DNA of 64,000 nt from Labia minor. Its lineage: Eukaryota; Arthropoda; Insecta; Dermaptera; Spongiphoridae. Every line of letters begins with the position of its first letter. Position 1 is the first letter of the stretch. Where the stretch lies: the NCBI GenBank assembly GCA_963082975.1, contig OY720348.1, positions 19,211,146 to 19,275,145 on the forward strand. The letters are read 5' to 3'. The notes beneath the pieces were generated by a model, which did no database searches, had not been told where the DNA came from, and saw only the letters and a program-made list of their open reading frames with translations. Position numbers and translations under genes: made by a program. This document shows positions 12,735-24,734 of the stretch, piece after piece.

Positions 12735-12975
12735 GGTGCCGTCTCCCTTTCGGAGTTTGCCTATCATCATGACTAGGATAGCCTTAGAAGCTGCCCAGCC
12801 ATGATAATTTTTCTTGGAAATGTTAATGCGGTGGTTTCTGACAGTTCTTGGAGCCGGAGGCAGCTGATGTTAAATTGAATTTTATTAGAAAAATTTGTTC
12901 TTAGTTGAAATCGAACGCCGACTTTTTGTGTAGAAAATTACTATGCTACACTCTCGGTTAGCTGCCTCCAAGTTA
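12735..12975 (-). mobile_element. Candidate tRNA-derived SINE, second family
   Basis: On the minus strand the head reads ggaggcagctaaccgaga and then gtgtagcatagt. It is followed about 30 bases later by gcgttcgatttcaac, which resembles a pol III B box (GGTTCGANTCC). The body continues to aaagggagacggcacc. Only one copy is in the window and no target duplication is evident, so the call rests on the tRNA-like head. Confidence 0.4.
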
Positions 12976-13540
12976 ATTTTATAGATATTATGTATTTCAC
13001 GAATATATGTATTAAAACTTTTGTGGTTTTTATAATTATTAAAGGGATTTTTATCTCAAGCTTGAGTCGAGCAAGCGAACGGTACTTGATACGACTGCAG
13101 AATAAACAGTCAAATAAATAAATAAATTATACAATTATGTTGTGTTTTAATATAAATTCCTTTAATATTATATACTTATATGAAATTTTTATTGAAAATT
13201 TTAATGAGAGCTTAAAATAAAATTTTCCAAAATTGTGAACTTATAAGAAATGTAATTAAAATTTAGGATTAGGTACTATTTGTTAAAATATTTAAAAGGA
13301 TAATTAGATTATTACCATGATCATTTTTGTTAATTATTTTTTTTACTAATTTGAAAAAATGTTTAAGTCATATATATATATATAGTGTTAAACCGTCTTG
13401 TTCCATTAATTCTCGTTATATTTAATGTAATTATAATTGTATATAATTTAACATAATGAAAAAAGGGGGATATTCAAATATTTAAAATGTACCATCAACC
13501 CATTTTACAGATTAATTATGCAACCTACCATAGCATCATT
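12976..13540. other. Intron 1, nothing recognised
   Basis: A+T-rich intron sequence with a short TA run near 13371-13383. No gene or element end identified. Confidence 0.5.
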
Positions 13541-14016
13541 TTTACCGACCGACGATAGGAAGGGAAGGTATTGTTTTCACACCAAATTTCACATCTGGAG
13601 ATTTTTACATATCTCCACGAATCATCCATTTTGTTAACAGAAAAAAGTATTTTTTTGTCTGTCCGTCTGTGTGTCCGTTTAGACATGTACAGCTTGAACG
13701 GCTCAACGGATTTTGATAAAATTTGGTATATTTACTTAAAGCATCAGTACGATCAATTCATCAACTTTTGTTGTATATCCGGAAACCGGAAATGGTAGTA
13801 TTACCGATCAACCATAGGAAGGGAAGGGTTATTTTCACACCAAATTTCACATGAGGAGATTTTTTACTTATCTCCACAAATCATGCACTTTGTATTGGTT
13901 TTATCCTCGTGAAATATCATCTTCGTTAGTTTGTGGTAGTTTACAAATTATTAATTTTATATTCATTGTCGGAAATTTTTTATTACATTAAACTAACTGG
14001 TGAAATAAAAAAAAAC

Positions 14017-14051
<35 letters not shown>

Positions 14052-14107
14052 ATGTTGGTTTTAATTATTTTTAATTCGTCGGTCGGTTCTGTGCCTGGTC
14101 ACAGTCT
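13541..14107 (+). mobile_element. R2 element (HINE-like), long copy
   Basis: R2 is a second family with the R1 plan. Here it starts at ACCGACCGAC (13544) and passes a GTCTGTCCGTCTG tract (13661-13675). It then runs through the core ggctcaacggattttgat aaatttggta and the box accggaaac. It ends with the inverted match GTCGGTCGGT (14079-14088) and a hairpin (CTGTG/CACAG, seen as tgtgcctggtcaca). A TA run at 14017-14050 was gained inside. The open frame 13571-13798 is incidental. The family was judged from 34828-35479. Confidence 0.7.
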
Positions 14108-14412
14108 TCCTATAACTTCAAAATGTCCTCGAATTACCCCCCGGGTTTGTATAGTCCTTTTTTTACCAACATGTTGTACTCAACAACGTATAGATATTAA
14201 ATGAAAAGCATAGAAGGTGAATAGAACTTTTTCCAAATCTCATCTTGCTCGTGTGATTGGTTATTCATATTTTATGAACAATCTCTAAACCACTTGTAGA
14301 ATATTCGAAATCCTCTTTCATTTTTAATCTAAATTCACATGAAATTAATATTTAAATTCTATCATCTGTTCGAAGGCGTCTTTTAATAATTCATAAACTG
14401 TTATTATTTTAG

Positions 14413-14621
14413 GTTGTTGTGCGCAAAGGGAAACGGTGAAAACGAAAGAATCGTCCACGTCAACTGGGACGAGTGTGCCTGGAGGGGTGACATCAAACGC
14501 GGTTGATCAAGTTCCTCGAACCGGACCCTACTTTGATAAGATTGCCAGCAAAAACGTGACAACACTTCTTGGGAAGACAGCCTATCTCAATTGTCGAGTG
14601 AAAAACCTCGGGAACAAAACA
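14413..14621 (+). CDS. Dpr-family gene, exon 2 (N-terminal stalk and first half of Ig1)
   Basis: After the acceptor ttattttAG (14411-14412) the phase-1 join gives CCAQRETVKTKESS, a Ser/Thr-rich stalk, then GPYFDKIASKNVTTLLG and AYLNCRVKNLGNKT. LNCRV is the B strand of an Ig V-set domain with its first disulphide Cys. NVT and NKT are N-glycosylation sequons. GPYFDK followed by NVT.LLGKTA.LNCRVKNLGNKT is highly characteristic of insect Dpr proteins. The exon ends at A14621 (codon complete, phase 0) before GTAAGT. Dpr proteins are secreted or membrane-anchored neuronal Ig proteins that bind DIP partners in synaptic matching. I cannot say which paralogue this is. Confidence 0.9.
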
Positions 14622-15012
14622 GTAAGTTTGCAAACCATTGATTTTTTTTTTCTTTTGTTTTCTTTTGAATGTTTAATATGAGTATAAATATCAACGCCAC
14701 TTCATGAGAAGAGCAGATGATTAAACCATCAATGAGGTATTGGAATTACAATGAAAATGCCAACCAGCATGGAATATTCTTGTCTGCTTTTAAGCTGAAA
14801 CCATTGATTTATACCCACATAGGCTAGAAACACAACCAACATGAATTTGTTTATTATAATAACCTTTCTATTGTACCTTTAGGAATAATTTATGTATTAT
14901 TACAAATTTGATAAGAATTATATGAATTCAAGATAAAATTTTATTAAATTTCAATATTTATTTTTATTAACCACCAATCCACTAATTTATTTCCGTACTA
15001 CTTACTATAAAC

Positions 15013-15299
15013 CATAGGTTCCCCAAACTTTTTTGTATCGTAGACCCCTTGCCATGTTTTTCGGTTGGGTACACCCCCTACTTAACCTGAAATTGATTTT
15101 TTGTAAAAAAAGTTTACCTTTTTTTTAGAGCCATATTAAATTATAAGATAATATAATGTAAGTAAATAGGCTTGAGATTCACTATCGTAGATCCCCATTT
15201 TCATTTCATGTACCCCCAAATTTTTTATTCCCTGGCGTAGACCTCTTGAAGATTGCATAGACCCCAGGGGGTCGATATAAACCACTTTGGGAACCACTG
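15013..15299 (+). mobile_element. hAT MITE with perfect 8-bp target duplication
   Basis: Ends are inverted repeats (cataggttccccaaac at 15013, tttgggaaccactg ending 15299). The element is flanked on both sides by CTATAAAC (15005-15012 and 15300-15307), the 8-bp duplication expected of hAT transposition. It is 287 bp, has no ORF, and sits in intron 2. Confidence 0.82.
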
Positions 15300-15307
15300 C
15301 TATAAAC

Positions 15308-16039
15308 AATATAAATTAATTAAAATAAAATGAAAAAAAATTAGTTATCTTCAGTTCAATCATGAAATGGTGTATATTTAAAATCTAAATAAATAATTAA
15401 TTCAATATTAAATATTTTATAATAATGAATTAATAAATAATTCAAAAAAAAAAACATTTTCAAAAAACACGTATAACATTTTTTCATTATATAATCGCCT
15501 TTAAATTTATGAAGTGTAAAAAAAAAATTAATATTGAAACGTTTATTAAATTTCATTATAGCTATTTTTCAGAATATGAAAAGAATCTTAAAAATCACTC
15601 AAGCAAAATGAGAACGTTCATTGTGATAAATGGGGATTAAAGTCCTTTTTTATAAAAATTCTTATTGGCAAATTTATATTTTATTTTTATAAAAATATCA
15701 CCATTCTAAAAATGTTCTTTTGAATTGAGTGAGTGATTCAAAATAAATTCAATTTTAAGATATCTTTATGTTTTTAATTTATTTTAATTCTTAAAAACAT
15801 TTGAAGAATAATTTTAAAATATTATTGAACAAATCTAATAAAGCTTTGATTTTTTTTTTAAATTATTTATTAGTAAATTTTAATATAATAGGTTTCAATT
15901 ATGGGTCAGATAGAATTGTGAAAAAAAAGTTTTAAAGACAAAAACTTTATATTTTGATATCTAAAAAAACCGATCGAAAGTAAAGTAATTTTCACATCTT
16001 ATACGGGAAGGGTGAAAATTTATAAAAGGTATTTAACAA
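15308..16039. other. Intron 2, A+T-rich, nothing recognised
   Basis: Poly-A and poly-T rich intron DNA. The minus-strand open frame at 15356-15556 is low-complexity Phe/Lys/Asn and is not supported as a gene. Confidence 0.5.
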
Positions 16040-16155
16040 AAAAAACCTAAAAAAAGTCCTACGCAAGTACAACGCCTATCAAGTCCGGGACTTGAACCCA
16101 GGTCCACGAGAATGTGAGCCAGCTATGCTACCTCTCACCCTGTGGCGCCTCTTTA
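16040..16155 (-). mobile_element. tRNA-derived SINE, copy 1 (internally deleted)
   Basis: On the minus strand it begins ggcgccacagggtgagagg, passes a B-box-like gggttcaagtccc, and then jumps straight to acttgataggcgttg, the family's 3' tail. About 150 bp of body present in the copy at 23957-24241 is missing. The breakpoint falls in a short GTCC/ACTTG context that could have served for slippage. Confidence 0.72.
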
Positions 16156-16354
16156 AAAAAAAATATATACAAGTAAAATATTTAAAAAAAAAATGATAAA
16201 TTTTAAATATAATAAAATAAAATTATAAAATCGAGTGCCTTGCGATTGGCGGGTTATGTGGTTTGAATGGGTGAGGAAAGATTAAGGAGAAATTTATTTA
16301 TATAGAAACAATTGGGAAAGGACCGGTGAATAGTCAAGACAGTGCCGGATTAGG

Positions 16355-16600
16355 TGAGCATTTCTAAACCGTTCAATATTCGCCGCTCAGTTTCCAATTA
16401 TATTTTTCATCGCGTAACAAGAATATGTATTAAGTATTTTGGATTTTGTTTTTAAATTATTTCTAACTAACTGTCAAAACAAGAATCTTTCTATGTGTAT
16501 GTGTGCTTTCCTACCAGTCAGTTAATCAATTTTTTATGATTTTCTCTTGAATATTCTCGCACCCCCTCAAGGGGGCGCACCCACAAGTTAAAAGTTCTGA
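16355..16600 (+). mobile_element. hAT-type MITE, relative of 8466-8718
   Basis: Shares with the earlier copy the tract aagtattttggatt, the tgtttttaaattattt block, and the tail with cagttaatcaattttt and a G+C-rich gcgca block. The ends (tgagcatttctaaacc, and gttaaaagttctg) are decayed. An extra insert of about 35 bp near 16480-16515 is private to this copy. Just upstream, cagtgccggattagg (16339) resembles another hAT end. Confidence 0.55.
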
Positions 16601-17510
16601 ATTAAAAGGAGTAGAATATTGCCTATGGGTTCACACTTTAAAAATTAGATTAAAAACTATAAATAAAATAAATAAATATAATTCCAAGATATTTTAAAAG
16701 AATCTACAGATAAAAAAATAAGAAAACCAATATTTAGGTAGTTTTATTTTTTTTATTCTATATAGGAAACATTTAATAATTAACGTTTGTATATATTTTA
16801 TATTAATTTTTGGACAAAATTATATTTATTCTAAAATAAGATCATATTCGTAAAATTATTCAGAAGCAGTGCCCTAAGTTTTTGACTTCTATGTTAAACC
16901 GGCAGTAGACAGTAAGCAGAAAATATAATAGTTTGAGAGAGTTCAATAAAGTTATGAAATGTATGGGATTGGTGGCTCAGGGTAAAGAGAGTAGAAATAG
17001 GATTGCTGTTTCAAGATAGATATATAATATTAAATGAATTGTGTAAAGAACGTGTTTCATTATTTTATTTAAAATACTATTAGTGATTTAGGGATTCTAC
17101 CCACCTCTTTTGGCTATTATGGTGCCCCTGACGAAGTAACCCAAAGCCATTGAGGGATTCCCAAAATGCTATGTTCTGATCTCTCTCTACCAGAAAGGAG
17201 AGTTTGAACCCAATCCTTTTTAGCTTTGCGTTCCAATCCCCCATTTAGTAATAAAATCGATCCTAATTCAAACCAGAATCGGTTATTTGTATTATTTAAC
17301 AATCCCAAATGTTTTTCTATTCATTTATATATATTTTTCTATTATTTATACAATTTTATAATTAACAATAAATTTAAATTTTAAATTATTTATAAGTCTC
17401 TACTGCTTTTTTCTAAATATTGAAAGATTTTTAAATTAATTTTCCAGTTAATTTTAAGTTAATTTATAATTTATTACAATATATTTTATATTATTATGCT
17501 TGTATATATA
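16601..17510. other. Intron 2, nothing assigned
   Basis: A+T-rich except for a G+C-richer patch at about 17100-17290, which holds a 63-codon minus-strand open frame (17117-17308) with no recognisable motif. I do not call it a gene. Confidence 0.45.
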
Positions 17511-17987
17511 CGAGGGTGGGATGAAAAGTTTCCGACATGACCAAGAAAAACGATGTTTTTCAATTTTTCTTTTGTTTTATTTTTCAAAGTTCAAGATAGC
17601 TGAGACCTGTACGATGTCAGCTGAACGTGTGCGAAATATTTTGCAAAACCATTTGAATATGGAAAGCTATATGCAATGCGGGTGCCGCATTTCCTAACGT
17701 TAGACCAAAAATTGCTTCGAAAAACCATTTCTAACGACAATTTGGCGCTGTAGGCGTAATCCAAACGAATTTTTGCGTCGATTCATAACTGTTGATGAGA
17801 CTTAAATTAAATTAAATCAAATTTAATTAAATAATTAAATAATTTATTAATTAATTAAATTAATTAGAATACCGTTATGAGAAATGTATCAGTGTTGATG
17901 GAGATTATGTTGAAAAATATAGCAAAAAAAAAAATTTAAAAATATCGTTTTTCTTGGTCAGGTCGGAAACTTTTCATCCCACCCTTG
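17511..17987 (+). mobile_element. Mariner deletion derivative with matching ends and TA target site
   Basis: Terminal inverted repeats CGAGGGTGGGATGAAAAG (17511) and its near-perfect complement ending at 17987 are each flanked by TA, the mariner target. Inside is a transposase remnant: MSAERVRNILQNHLNM (helix-turn-helix), then a second-frame stretch ending FLRRFITVDET, which includes the first catalytic Asp. The sequence then jumps to the 3' end, so about two thirds of the transposase is deleted and an A+T filler remains. Non-autonomous, 477 bp. Confidence 0.82.
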
Positions 17988-18602
17988 TATCTATAACTTC
18001 ATTGAATAGTTGTGCATGAAACCATTTGCAGTAAACCGCAGAGTGCAATTAGTTGTTCTATTGGGAGAAATTCAAAATACTTAGGAAAGATTCAGAAAGA
18101 TAGTCATAAATTATTATTATTTTAAATATATATATATATATTTCTAAGTTAATTGTCTTTAGGACATAGTTAACTAATTATAAAAATTAATTTTTTGAAA
18201 GCAAAAAATATATTAAATTTTTAAAATAAAGTTTGTTTTTCATTTTTTATCAAAGAATCCTTATAGGAACAATTTCAGAACTTTTTTTTTGTTTTTTGTT
18301 TTAGTTGACTTTATAAATTAAGAGTGTTCTCTCTTCTTCAGGTATTTGTAAAAAATTAGTCTAAACCGGAGAGATTGTTCGGACATATATCCTATAATAT
18401 ATATACAATATTATATGCACACGTCAAACAATTAATTAAAATTTTAAAAAATAATTTACAATATAATTAATTATTTGGAATTATAAAGTAAATATTGATA
18501 ATTGAATAATGATCTGGACAGAAATATTATTAAAAATCATTTGTATTGTATTCAAAAATTATATAAATTATAATGTTATTGATTGGATACTACCCAAACT
18601 AA

Positions 18603-18660
<58 letters not shown>

Positions 18661-18741
18661 GCGTACCTAGGGTAATAAAAGAAGATTATAATATTTTCAC
18701 GGTTTGGAATTCAAATATAAAAAGAAATGATCGATATGCTA
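17988..18741. other. Intron 2, TA and GA microsatellites
   Basis: A (TA)n run followed by (GA)n occupies about 18607-18660. The rest is A+T-rich with no recognised element. Confidence 0.5.
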
Positions 18742-19594
18742 CAGGGTGGGGCAACTAAACTTGCTGATTTGAATTGGTCGCTATTATAGGTGAACTTTAG
18801 CCTGTAAAGTGTGGATAGTATCATTCGAAAGAGGGCCTCGGTACGTTTTTAACCTTTATTCTTTAGTTACGATGTCGCATTCAACAAGGCAATAGCGTGC
18901 CTTTACCGTAAAACTGTACTTTTCAAACAGTCATTTAATCGCCTTTACACAAAATATGTGCTATTAGAGTGATGCCAATCCCAGAGAACTTCATGAGAGA
19001 CCACTTCATTAGTCACTGCGTAGTGTGCTTTGTCGCCCTTAGGAATTATTGGTCTTTATTTTTTTTTGAGGAAAAGTACGTTGCAGTTACAGTTACAAAT
19101 GCTCGATATGTGCACATTCTCCAAAACTTTTTTCCCCCAAATCTTAATGAGAGATTTAGATGATATCTGGTTCCAACAGGATAAGGCTAAGGTTCATACG
19201 GCGGTACCTGTGATGAGGATTTTGTGAATACACTTCCCTGGGCAACTAATCTCTTTGAGAGATGATATTCAATGACCATTCATTTGACCCTTGCGATTTT
19301 TTTATGGGGCTATTTTAAGTCTATTGTGTATACCGATCGCCTAAGGACCCTCCCTGAAATTAAAAACAATATTCGTCAAGCTGTCGCCAATATATCGATT
19401 GCTATGTTGAAAAGAGCCTATCGAAGTTTTAAGAATCAAGCAAATCAGTGCATTGCTAATGGAGGGCGTCATCTGTCCGATACAATATTTAAAACAAATT
19501 TACAAAGTTGTTAAATAAGTGTCTAAAAAAATCAATCAATAACCAATTCTGTTTTATTAACTCTCTAAATCAGCAAGTTAAGTTGCCCACCCTC
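18742..19594 (+). mobile_element. Degenerate Tc1/mariner-superfamily element (second type)
   Basis: Ends cagggtggggcaact (18742) and agttgcccaccctc (ending 19594) are inverted repeats flanked by TA. Transposase pieces in several frames read ARYVHILQNFFPP, DDIWFQQDKAKVHTA (second catalytic Asp) and FLWGYFKSIVYTDRLRTLPE, ending NGGRHLSDTIF before a stop at about 19512-19514. The N-terminal DNA-binding half is deleted, and frameshifts separate the remaining pieces. At 853 bp it is shorter than an intact element, which is about 1.2-1.3 kb. It cannot encode active transposase. Confidence 0.78.
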
Positions 19595-20098
19595 TATTAT
19601 CATCATTCGTAACGAATGTTTCCAGGAAATAACAGGCAACCTATCGAATATACATAAATCATTTATTAAATAAATCCTAATTAAAAAATGCTGGAAGTGT
19701 CCATTTTTAAATGATTAAAATTACTGTTTCAAAATGATGATGTTGATATTTATGGGTAAAATTTATGTAGCAGCTTTTTTATTTATTACCGATTGACATT
19801 GGATTATTCAGCGATGTTATCGTTGGTGTCGTCTTTCTCGGTTTAGAGCTTTAAACAATTCAAGCTGAGAGCCCATCAACTCCTTCTTAACGTAAACGTC
19901 GCTTCGTGAATCCTCTCTTTTATTTCTTACATTGTAAAAAAATGTTTTATGACATTCACTTTTTCGTATCCATTAATTAATATTAGTTTTGATATTAAAC
20001 ATTGAAACATCGATACAAATCTAACTATTTACTTTTATTTTACCTCAGAACAACAATTATAACAATTTAGCAAAAAAAAATTGAAATTATTAAACAAT
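19595..20098. other. Intron 2, nothing recognised
   Basis: Somewhat less A+T-rich around 19800-19920, but no motif or element end was identified. Confidence 0.45.
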
Positions 20099-20395
20099 AT
20101 AAGACGTCTCGGAGGGTATTGGTTAACCGTGTTAACTCACATTCTCGTGGCTCCAGGTTGAAGTCCTGGGCCTGGCAAGGGAATTTCCTTAGCTGAGATA
20201 TATGGGACGGTGTCAACCGAACCTCCAGGACCAAAATTGGGAAGCTACTTGAATAAAAAGTAGCGCCTCCGATCAAGAAAATCCAGGTAGAGGTTAATAG
20301 GACCCGTTCTACTGATCATAGGAAACTTAATTGATATAACCGACTTGATAGGCGCTGTCCTTGCGTAGGATGTACAAAAGTCAGAGGTTTGTTTT
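20099..20395 (+). mobile_element. tRNA-derived SINE, copy 2
   Basis: The head is diverged (agacgtctcggagggtatt), followed by actcacattctcgtgg and a B-box-like caggttgaagtcct. The full body follows (aagtagcgcctccgatcaag, ctactgatcatagga) and then the tail gacttgataggcgctgtc. Longest body of the four copies, and the most diverged head. Confidence 0.75.
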
Positions 20396-21068
20396 AAACC
20401 AATTTTGGAACGTACTACTGATTAAATGAAAAAACTGGTTTTTCCTCTCTTCTTACTTGAACGAAGGGTTCGCCAATCCCTTCTTGTTCCTCTATGGATA
20501 TTTTTTTTGCTTAAATTTAATATTTTTAGTAGATTAAATTTAATAAAATAGAGATAATATTTATTCTTTCGGAAAGACAATGTTGTTTCGTTGTTTTGTC
20601 TCTCTCTCTTTCTCTGATTTTTTTCTCTATATTTAATTTATTAACTGTTTTTGACACATTATTTTCAAGATCCACAATTTCGTTTTTAGCATTTATTAAT
20701 TTAAAAAATATAAAATAAAATATATAATTAATAAAGTATTAAAAGTACTTTTTCAATGCTCCCTTTGTTTAATACGTTGCGATGAATTTTGAACAAAAAA
20801 AAAAAGTTGTATTTATTAAACGAATTTAAAATCACTATATAACTTTTATTATTATTATTATTATTATTATACTTTATTCTCTCCTTTAACTTTTTTTTCT
20901 CTCTCTCTTCTTTCTTCTTTATTTTTCGACAAGATAATATAATAATCTGATCAAAATCTTCGTGAAATGATAAAAGATGAAAAGGAACATTTTTAATGAA
21001 TATTTGTTTATAAATATATTTTGTTTGAATATAAAATTGGAGATTTAGCTTGATCTTTATTTTTGCAG
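20396..21068. other. Intron 2, distal part
   Basis: A+T-rich with (TTA)n at about 20848-20870 and a polypyrimidine stretch. It ends in the acceptor ttatttttgcAG used by exon 3. The 119-codon minus-strand frame at 20728-21087 is Lys/Asn low complexity and overlaps the splice acceptor, so it is not a gene. Confidence 0.5.
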
Positions 21069-21291
21069 ATGGTTCTTCAGGTGTCATGGGTTAGGCATCG
21101 TGACATACATTTACTCACCGTCGGACATTATACATACACTTCGGATCAACGTTTTCGAGCAATCCACACTCCGAATAGCGAAGATTGGACTTTAATGATA
21201 AAATACCCGCAACATAGAGATTCTGGAATTTATGAATGTCAGATATCAACAACTCCTCATATGAGTCACTATATTCATCTAAATGTCGTTG
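21069..21291 (+). CDS. Dpr-family gene, exon 3 (second half of Ig1)
   Basis: Begins right after tttttgcAG in phase 0 and reads MVLQVSWVRHRDIHLLTVG, then YTYTSDQRFRAIHT, EDWTLMIKYPQHRDSGIYEC and QISTTPHMSHYIHLNVV. The conserved Ig Trp (VSWVR) and the DSGIYEC motif with the second disulphide Cys complete domain 1, and HRDIHLLTVG with YTYTSDQRF is the Dpr signature. The exon ends with one base of the next codon (phase 1) at G21291 before GTGAGT. It is about 75 residues long and open throughout, with no lesion. Confidence 0.96.
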
Positions 21292-22239
21292 GTGAGTAAA
21301 CACGCACCTATTCAAATTCTCTTTCAGTCTATTTTTATTCAAATAAGAAAATAATACAAGTTGAATAAGTGATCAAGGGAAATTTGGACTCTTTTCCTCT
21401 TCTATTATCATATAATTACAAAATATAACAGGACTGTTTATCCTTTATGTATTTGTAATCTACTTAGATGCCTATATTTTGTTACCATGTAGTCAGTGAC
21501 CGTGAAGCATTTTCAAAAAATATGGATTCGGCCAACATGGTATTTTTTGAAAATTAAATATTTCAATTATCCTATTATATTTATTATAACATTTTTCTTA
21601 ACTTCACTTGTAGTCTGTCTCTCTGTCTCTGTGTCTGTCTGTTCGCTCTTTTGACAAATTGAAATCGATTTTTCATCGACTTTTTATTGAGATAGACTTT
21701 TGAAAATTTTTATAGATATTTCAATGGATCCCAAGAAGGTATAGAATAAATATAATTGAATTATAATTAATTGATTGTAATTAATTAGCGATTAATTACT
21801 TTTAGTAACTAACTCCTTTTGTATTGCTCCGATTAATTTTTTTCAACGGATTCTAAAACATAAATATTGATTTCAGGATAGATTTTCATTTTGAACGTAT
21901 TTAAAATTTTTTTATAGCATTAAAATTAATGATGAATTTTTATTAATCAGTTGTATCGCCAATGAGAGAGGGGGGGGGGGTGAAAAAAAAACATAGCATT
22001 GACCTTTTTTTTGAAGACAATATGAGCATATAATATATATATCCTATATACATTTATAAAATCTTATATTAATAAAAATTATTTATTTCAATAATAACAT
22101 TTACTTAACATAAATGCATAAAATCAATTTTGGAAGATTAATATATTTTTTTGTTTTATTCAATATGTAAATATTCGAATAACTTCATCTTTTCTATTTC
22201 TCTTGTTATATTAAATAAATTTATCATAGTAAAATTGCA
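21292..22239. other. Intron 3, proximal part
   Basis: A GTCTGTCTCT-type tract lies at 21613-21645 with A+T-rich flanks, similar in style to the R2 centre but without its ends. A G-run lies at about 21970-21980. Confidence 0.5.
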
Positions 22240-22890
22240 CTAAAAAGAATAAAATAATATAAATATAAAAAAAATTTATAAAATAACGTTTTTCCAATAG
22301 ACTAAAAAGAATAAAATAATTTTTCTATAAGCCTGAGAAAGTTTATGGATGAATTGCTTCATATTCAACTAAAAACGTTGGGCGCTTTTAGTTTTCATTT
22401 GATTTCTATGCAATTAACTTCCTTTATAAAGCTATAATTCATATACAATACTAAGATACATACTACACTAAAACACTTCATTAAAAAGTAACACTATTTC
22501 TTCTAATATAATCAACCATTTTGGATTTGATTGATAATATGTAAATTTAATAAAAATTCTTTTAAATTTTGATACATACTTTGATATATAAGTATATTAC
22601 AGTAAAAATAATAAAAGATTAATTTCTTAGCTCTTAAAATATCAATTTTATTGCATGATAAAAAAATTTGTCAGTTTATGTGTTTAATAAAATTTTTATT
22701 ATTACAAAAATTTGACTTGATTGTTAATATAAATAAATAAAACTAAATGCGCCCAACGTTTTTCGTTGAATATGAAGCAATTTATCCATAAACTTTGTTA
22801 GGCTTATAGAAAAATTATTTTATTCTTTTTAGTCCATTGGAAAAACGTTATTTTATAAAAAAATTTTATATTTATATTATAATTAAATAT
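22240..22890. repeat. Long inverted-repeat element (foldback)
   Basis: Left arm about 22252-22388 and right arm about 22752-22890 are inverted copies of some 135 bp with only a few differences. Key inner ends are aaaacgttgggcgc and gcgcccaacgttttt. A 360-bp A+T-rich spacer separates them. The inner side of the right arm with adjoining spacer (attacaaaaatttgact to atgcgccca) recurs at 23692-23756, so the family is dispersed. Confidence 0.7.
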
Positions 22891-22918
22891 ATACTTAAAA
22901 AGAACCAATTGGACATCC

Positions 22919-22969
<51 letters not shown>

Positions 22970-23956
22970 ATTTGAATATTTTAACATTTAGATATTAATA
23001 TTGAATAATTAATTATAAACCTTAAAAATACAAAATTACAAATATTTCTTGTAATTAAATATAATTTCTATTTTCTTCCCCCTCCGTAGTGTTTTATGTC
23101 CATAAGATGCATTATTTGAATTTTTGATACTTAAAATATAAAATAGAATACAAACGCGGCTTAAACTATGACTTAATTTGCTGCCTGCCTTGGCTATTAT
23201 TTTAGTCCACTAGATTCATCAAACCTTTATAAAATATATTTATTTTATAATAGTCATAATGAAAAAAAACACATTTATTAAATTTTTAGATGATATAATG
23301 TTCAAAAATTTAGCACATTCCAAAAACTAACTCAAAATTAATTCTCAGTGAAGTTATCATGCATTCCTAAAATGCCCGTAAAATCATTTGGGTTGGCCAC
23401 CTCTGATTTAAATTAAATTAAAAGAATGTTAAAAAATACCCCGCATGTTCTACAAATTAGAAAAAAATTCAAATAGTACTAGAAGTATTTTAATAATTTA
23501 ATATATAAAAATAATATATATATATAGATAAGAGAATTATTAAAATTATTACCTATAATGTATATTAAATAAAATGATTTAATATTAAAAAAAAATATTC
23601 ATTTATGAGAACATATCTTGCCAATTCAAACAATATACAATAATTGCTACTGTTGTTGGTTTTTATTTTTATGTTATTAATTCTAATGATCTAATTTTTA
23701 TTATTACAAAAATTTGACTTGATTGTTCATATAAATAAATAAACTAAATGCGCCCAAATTATAGTGATATTCTTGAAAGAGGAACGATGAGGTTTAAACA
23801 TGATAACTCAAATATTCATTGAAATTTGTTATTATATATCTGATCTTCCACCATATATCATTTATCGATCAAAACGACTAAATATATTTCATTTTGTTGT
23901 CTTGGAAACTTTCTATTCTTTATCAATTATTTCACAAGTTTCATAGCTGAATAAAA
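22891..23956. other. Intron 3, TA microsatellite and a partial repeat
   Basis: (TA)n at about 22921-22966. The segment 23692-23756 copies part of the foldback element upstream. Nothing else is recognised. Confidence 0.5.
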
Positions 23957-24241
23957 GGCGCCACAGGGTGAGAGGATAGCGAAGCTGCCTCACATTCTCG
24001 TGGCCCCGGGTTCAAGTCCCGGGCCTGGCAAAGGAATTTCTCTAACCGAGGTCTATGGGACGAAGTCAATCTAGCTGCCTGGATCAAAATTGGGAAAACT
24101 ACTTGATAGAGGCTCCGATCAAGAAAATCAAGGTAAAGGTTGATAGGACCCGTTCTACTGATCATAGGACACCTAACAATAACAACAACAGACAACTGAC
24201 TTGATAGGCGTTGTCCTTGCGTAGGACGTACAGAGGTTATT
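23957..24241 (+). mobile_element. tRNA-derived SINE, copy 3, full length with 15-bp target duplication
   Basis: The element starts ggcgccacagggtgagagg, has a tRNA-like head with the B box gggttcaagtccc, a body of about 200 bp, and the tail gacttgataggcgttgtcc. TTTCATAGCTGAATA occurs at both ends (23939-23953 and 24242-24256), a perfect target duplication typical of LINE-driven insertion. This is the reference copy of the family and looks recent. An A/C-rich interruption (aacaataacaacaacag) near 24175-24192 is private. Confidence 0.88.
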
Positions 24242-24354
24242 TTTCATAGCTGAATATTCTAAGTGCAAGATCTTGCATTATCAATGAATTCATTTTATTG
24301 ATTATAAAGCTGTCCTAAGATTCCAATTGGCCAAAAAATCCCAATTTATAATGT

Positions 24355-24389
<35 letters not shown>

Positions 24390-24734
24390 GGTTTTTAACA
24401 TGACATAAACCACAATATATTGGATAAATTGTGCTTGTGTAATGGAGAAAAATTATAAATCATATTTCTTTATAATTACTAATAATAGGGCAAACACATA
24501 ACATTATGAAGTGGCTAATTTATCTAGACAAAAGCCATTTAGGTTCATTAATGGCAATACTATTATTTGCCTCTATATTTAAAGTTTTCCAAACAAGAAA
24601 GTAAAAGTACCCCTCCCTGGCCCTATAAACGCCCTTTAAACGTCACTGTTATTAATAAGATTAGAGGCTTAGATATAAATGTCTCTTTAACATTAAGACT
24701 TAGTAACTAATTGAATTACGATGGTTTATACCAG
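24242..24734. other. Intron 3, distal part
   Basis: TA run near 24357-24386, otherwise unremarkable intron DNA ending in the acceptor ggtttataccAG used by exon 4. Confidence 0.5.

Noticed and set aside
13571-13798. 75-codon open frame in R2
   Set aside because: It reads through the repeat's GTCTGTCC tract and core; the same frame is not kept in other R2 copies.
18601-18660. TA/GA repeat as a CRISPR or regulatory array
   Set aside because: A plain dinucleotide microsatellite; no spacer structure.
20728-21087. 119-codon minus-strand open frame
   Set aside because: Lys/Asn/Phe low complexity over poly-A and (TTA)n tracts, and it overlaps the splice acceptor of the Dpr exon on the other strand.
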